From: an uncultured Bacteroidota bacterium
GTDB lineage: Bacteria > Bacteroidota > Bacteroidia > Bacteroidales > P3
Reading direction: 5' to 3'
Length of the DNA stretch: 64,000 bases
Assembly (NCBI GenBank): GCA_902791695.1
Contig: CADAWR010000009.1
Location: 82,369-146,368, forward strand
A model generated the notes under the pieces. It did not search any database, had not been told where the DNA came from, and was given only the letters and a program-made list of their open reading frames with translations. The translations under genes were made by a program, and so were the position numbers. How positions within the stretch are numbered: the stretch's first letter is position 1; each line of letters begins with the position of its first letter. Positions 62,874 through 64,000 of the stretch are shown here, piece after piece.

Positions 62874-62915
62874 TAGAGGTTAGATGTTAGATGTTAAAGG
62901 TTAAAGATTAAAGAT
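62874..62915 (+). repeat. 7-nt array upstream of the EamA gene
   Basis: Six heptamers: TAGAGGT, TAGATGT, TAGATGT, TAAAGGT, TAAAGAT, TAAAGAT, filling almost the whole gap between tamL and the transporter. Confidence 0.75.
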
Positions 62916-62923
62916 TATTGTTT

Positions 62924-63850
62924 GTGAAAAAGACAAAAAGCCTTACTTACATTCTTATAAGTCTCTCAGTCATTTTCTGGGGCATCAGTTTCATCCTCAC
63001 CAAGGAGCTCTTCCTCACAGAGGAGCACATGACCGTCACCATACTCATCGCCCTACGGCTTGGCATAGCCACCCTCGTCATGCTGCCCACCATGGCTCTC
63101 ACCCGCCAGCTTGAGCCCATCCGCAAAGGTCCCGGCAAGGGGCTGGCAGCGCTCCTGCGCGGAGACCTCAAGTGGTTCCTGCTGCTGGCCCTCTGCGAGC
63201 CCTTCATCTACCACCTCTGCGAGACCTCCGGCGTACAGCTCGTCAGCGGCAGTCTCGCCTCGGTAGTCATCGCCACCATACCCCTCTTCGTCCCTTTCGG
63301 CATGTGGGTGGCCTACCGCCAGCGCATCACCCCCCAGCTCATCGTCGGCGTGGTGCTCTCGCTCGGTGGCGTCTTCATACTTATCGCCGGTGGCGAATCG
63401 TTGCAGGGCAACGCCAAAGGGCTCCTGTTCCTTGCCGGAGCCGTCGTCATCGCCGTCGTCTACACGCTGCTGCTTGTCAAGATTGTGGGGCACTACCGCC
63501 CCCTAACCATCACCACCTGGCAGAACCTTATAGGCCTCATCTATTTCCTTCCCTTGGTGCTTGCCTTCGACGGCAGTCAGCTGTCGCTGCTTAGCTACTC
63601 ACCCAAGATGTTGCTGATACTGCTCACCCTCGGCATCTGCTGCTCCACCCTCGCCTACGCCTTCTACAACCGAGGCGTGCGTGTCCTCGGAGCCTCAGAG
63701 GCCTGCATCTTCAACAACGCCATACCCGTCTTCTCCCTTATTGCCGCCATCCTCATCGGTCAGGAGACCTTCAGCTGGCTCAAAGTCCTCGGCATCGTCA
63801 TAGTCATCGCCGGCGTCATCCTCGCCCAGTTCGAACCCAGACATATATAA
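62924..63850 (+). CDS. EamA/DMT-family transporter
   Basis: A 308-residue inner-membrane protein with ten TM helices arranged as two EamA repeats (ISLSVIFWGISFILTKELF near 10; LLFLAGAVVIAVVYTLLL near 165; ACIFNNAIPVFSLIAAILIGQE near 262). Members export metabolites or amino acids; the substrate is unknown. The start is uncertain: GTG at 62924 gives the basic KKTK N-terminus, and a TTG two codons upstream is possible. Preceded by a heptamer array and closed by a terminator. Confidence 0.85.
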   Translation: MKKTKSLTYILISLSVIFWGISFILTKELFLTEEHMTVTILIALRLGIATLVMLPTMALTRQLEPIRKGPGKGLAALLRGDLKWFLLLALCEPFIYHLCETSGVQLVSGSLASVVIATIPLFVPFGMWVAYRQRITPQLIVGVVLSLGGVFILIAGGESLQGNAKGLLFLAGAVVIAVVYTLLLVKIVGHYRPLTITTWQNLIGLIYFLPLVLAFDGSQLSLLSYSPKMLLILLTLGICCSTLAYAFYNRGVRVLGASEACIFNNAIPVFSLIAAILIGQETFSWLKVLGIVIVIAGVILAQFEPRHI

Positions 63851-63853
63851 TAT

Positions 63854-63883
63854 AAGGCCCTGCCGAGCGGAAGGGCCTTTTTT
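63854..63883 (+). terminator. terminator after the EamA gene
   Basis: AAGGCCCT/AGGGCCTT stem (63854-63861/63872-63879) with a 10-nt loop, then T6. Confidence 0.85.
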
Positions 63884-64000
63884 AACCAAACTTTAACACT
63901 CCTTAGGTTCAACTAATAAATGCAACACTTTTGGTAAAAAACAGAAAAGGGAGCGAGTAAGCCTTAAAAACTTCAAAGGAGAAGCGCAAAAAAATGCAAC
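63884..64000. other. right window edge, no gene seen
   Basis: 117 nt with no supportable gene. ATGCAAC occurs at about 63919 and again as the last bases of the window. The stretch around 63903-63935 looks like the end of a longer element, possibly an insertion sequence of the IS30 type, but no transposase is inside the window. Confidence 0.3.

Overview
The window is chromosomal DNA from a member of the Bacteroidales (Bacteroidota). Three lines of evidence support this. Promoters have the Bacteroidota form: a TAnnTTTG -7 box with a TTTG -33 box about 19-20 nt upstream, seen for example at 3225-3255, 16575-16606, 42320-42350 and 54245-54276. Lineage hallmarks are present: type IX secretion parts (PorP/SprF-like protein, PD40-OmpA protein, S8 protease with a C-terminal sorting domain), a TamL-type lipoprotein and DUF6427/DUF6913-like proteins. 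KorAB, a ferredoxin-dependent 2-oxoacid oxidoreductase, points to an anaerobe. I cannot name a genus. No rRNA, tRNA, CRISPR array or complete insertion sequence was seen.

Layout. 0.1-3 kb: a His/Cys-rich small protein divergent from a CDF (Mn-type) exporter, then a YdeI-like protein and a flavodoxin-ferredoxin. 3.3-6.2 kb: korAB. 6.3-8.4 kb: secreted S8 protease, followed by a compact run (DUF6427-like, rnhB, DUF6913-like, dapA, short polyprenyl synthetase, thioredoxin-like). 12.8-16.4 kb: tsaD, then PorP/SprF and PD40-OmpA. 16.4-19.1 kb: an AT-richer island with a long structured leader RNA, an EcoRI-type adenine methyltransferase and a DUF262-HNH nuclease. 19.2-25.2 kb: exonuclease, kdsA, four-helix protein, DHODH-like, TPR protein, elbB, Cys/Met lyase. 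25.5-32.5 kb: RND-type efflux operon plus a WG-repeat protein. 32.5-42 kb: dihydroorotase, a helical-repeat secreted protein, a PurF-like protein lacking the N-terminal Cys, MauE/thioredoxin-like protein, twin lipoproteins, ftsK. 42.4-48 kb: 7TM-HD hydrolase, YfhO family, glycosyltransferase. 48-53 kb: a five-gene phosphonate operon. 53-64 kb: MORN-type protein, a probable small RNA, mtaB, aquaporin, proS, beta-barrel protein, waaA, tamL, EamA transporter.

How genes work together. The envelope is the main theme: KdsA and WaaA serve lipid A-Kdo synthesis, TamL outer-membrane assembly, PorP/PD40-OmpA/S8 protease type IX secretion, and the RND set export. The phosphonate operon (PEP mutase fused to a nucleotidyltransferase domain, phosphonopyruvate decarboxylase, Fe-alcohol dehydrogenase, IspD/TarI-like cytidylyltransferase, LicD-like transferase) reads as synthesis, nucleotide activation and transfer of 2-hydroxyethylphosphonate (or aminoethylphosphonate) to a surface glycan or lipid.

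Unexplained structure. (1) Six intergenic long palindromes are built from 11-nt phased blocks (consensus core CTCCG). (2) A 164-nt multi-helix RNA element sits in the leader of the methyltransferase/DUF262-HNH pair. (3) A probable small RNA lies on the minus strand at 54.11-54.24 kb. (4) Period-locked degenerate 7-, 8- and 9-nt arrays occur at gene junctions and inside coding sequence of waaA and mtaB. Functions given for these are inference; the base patterns themselves are directly visible.
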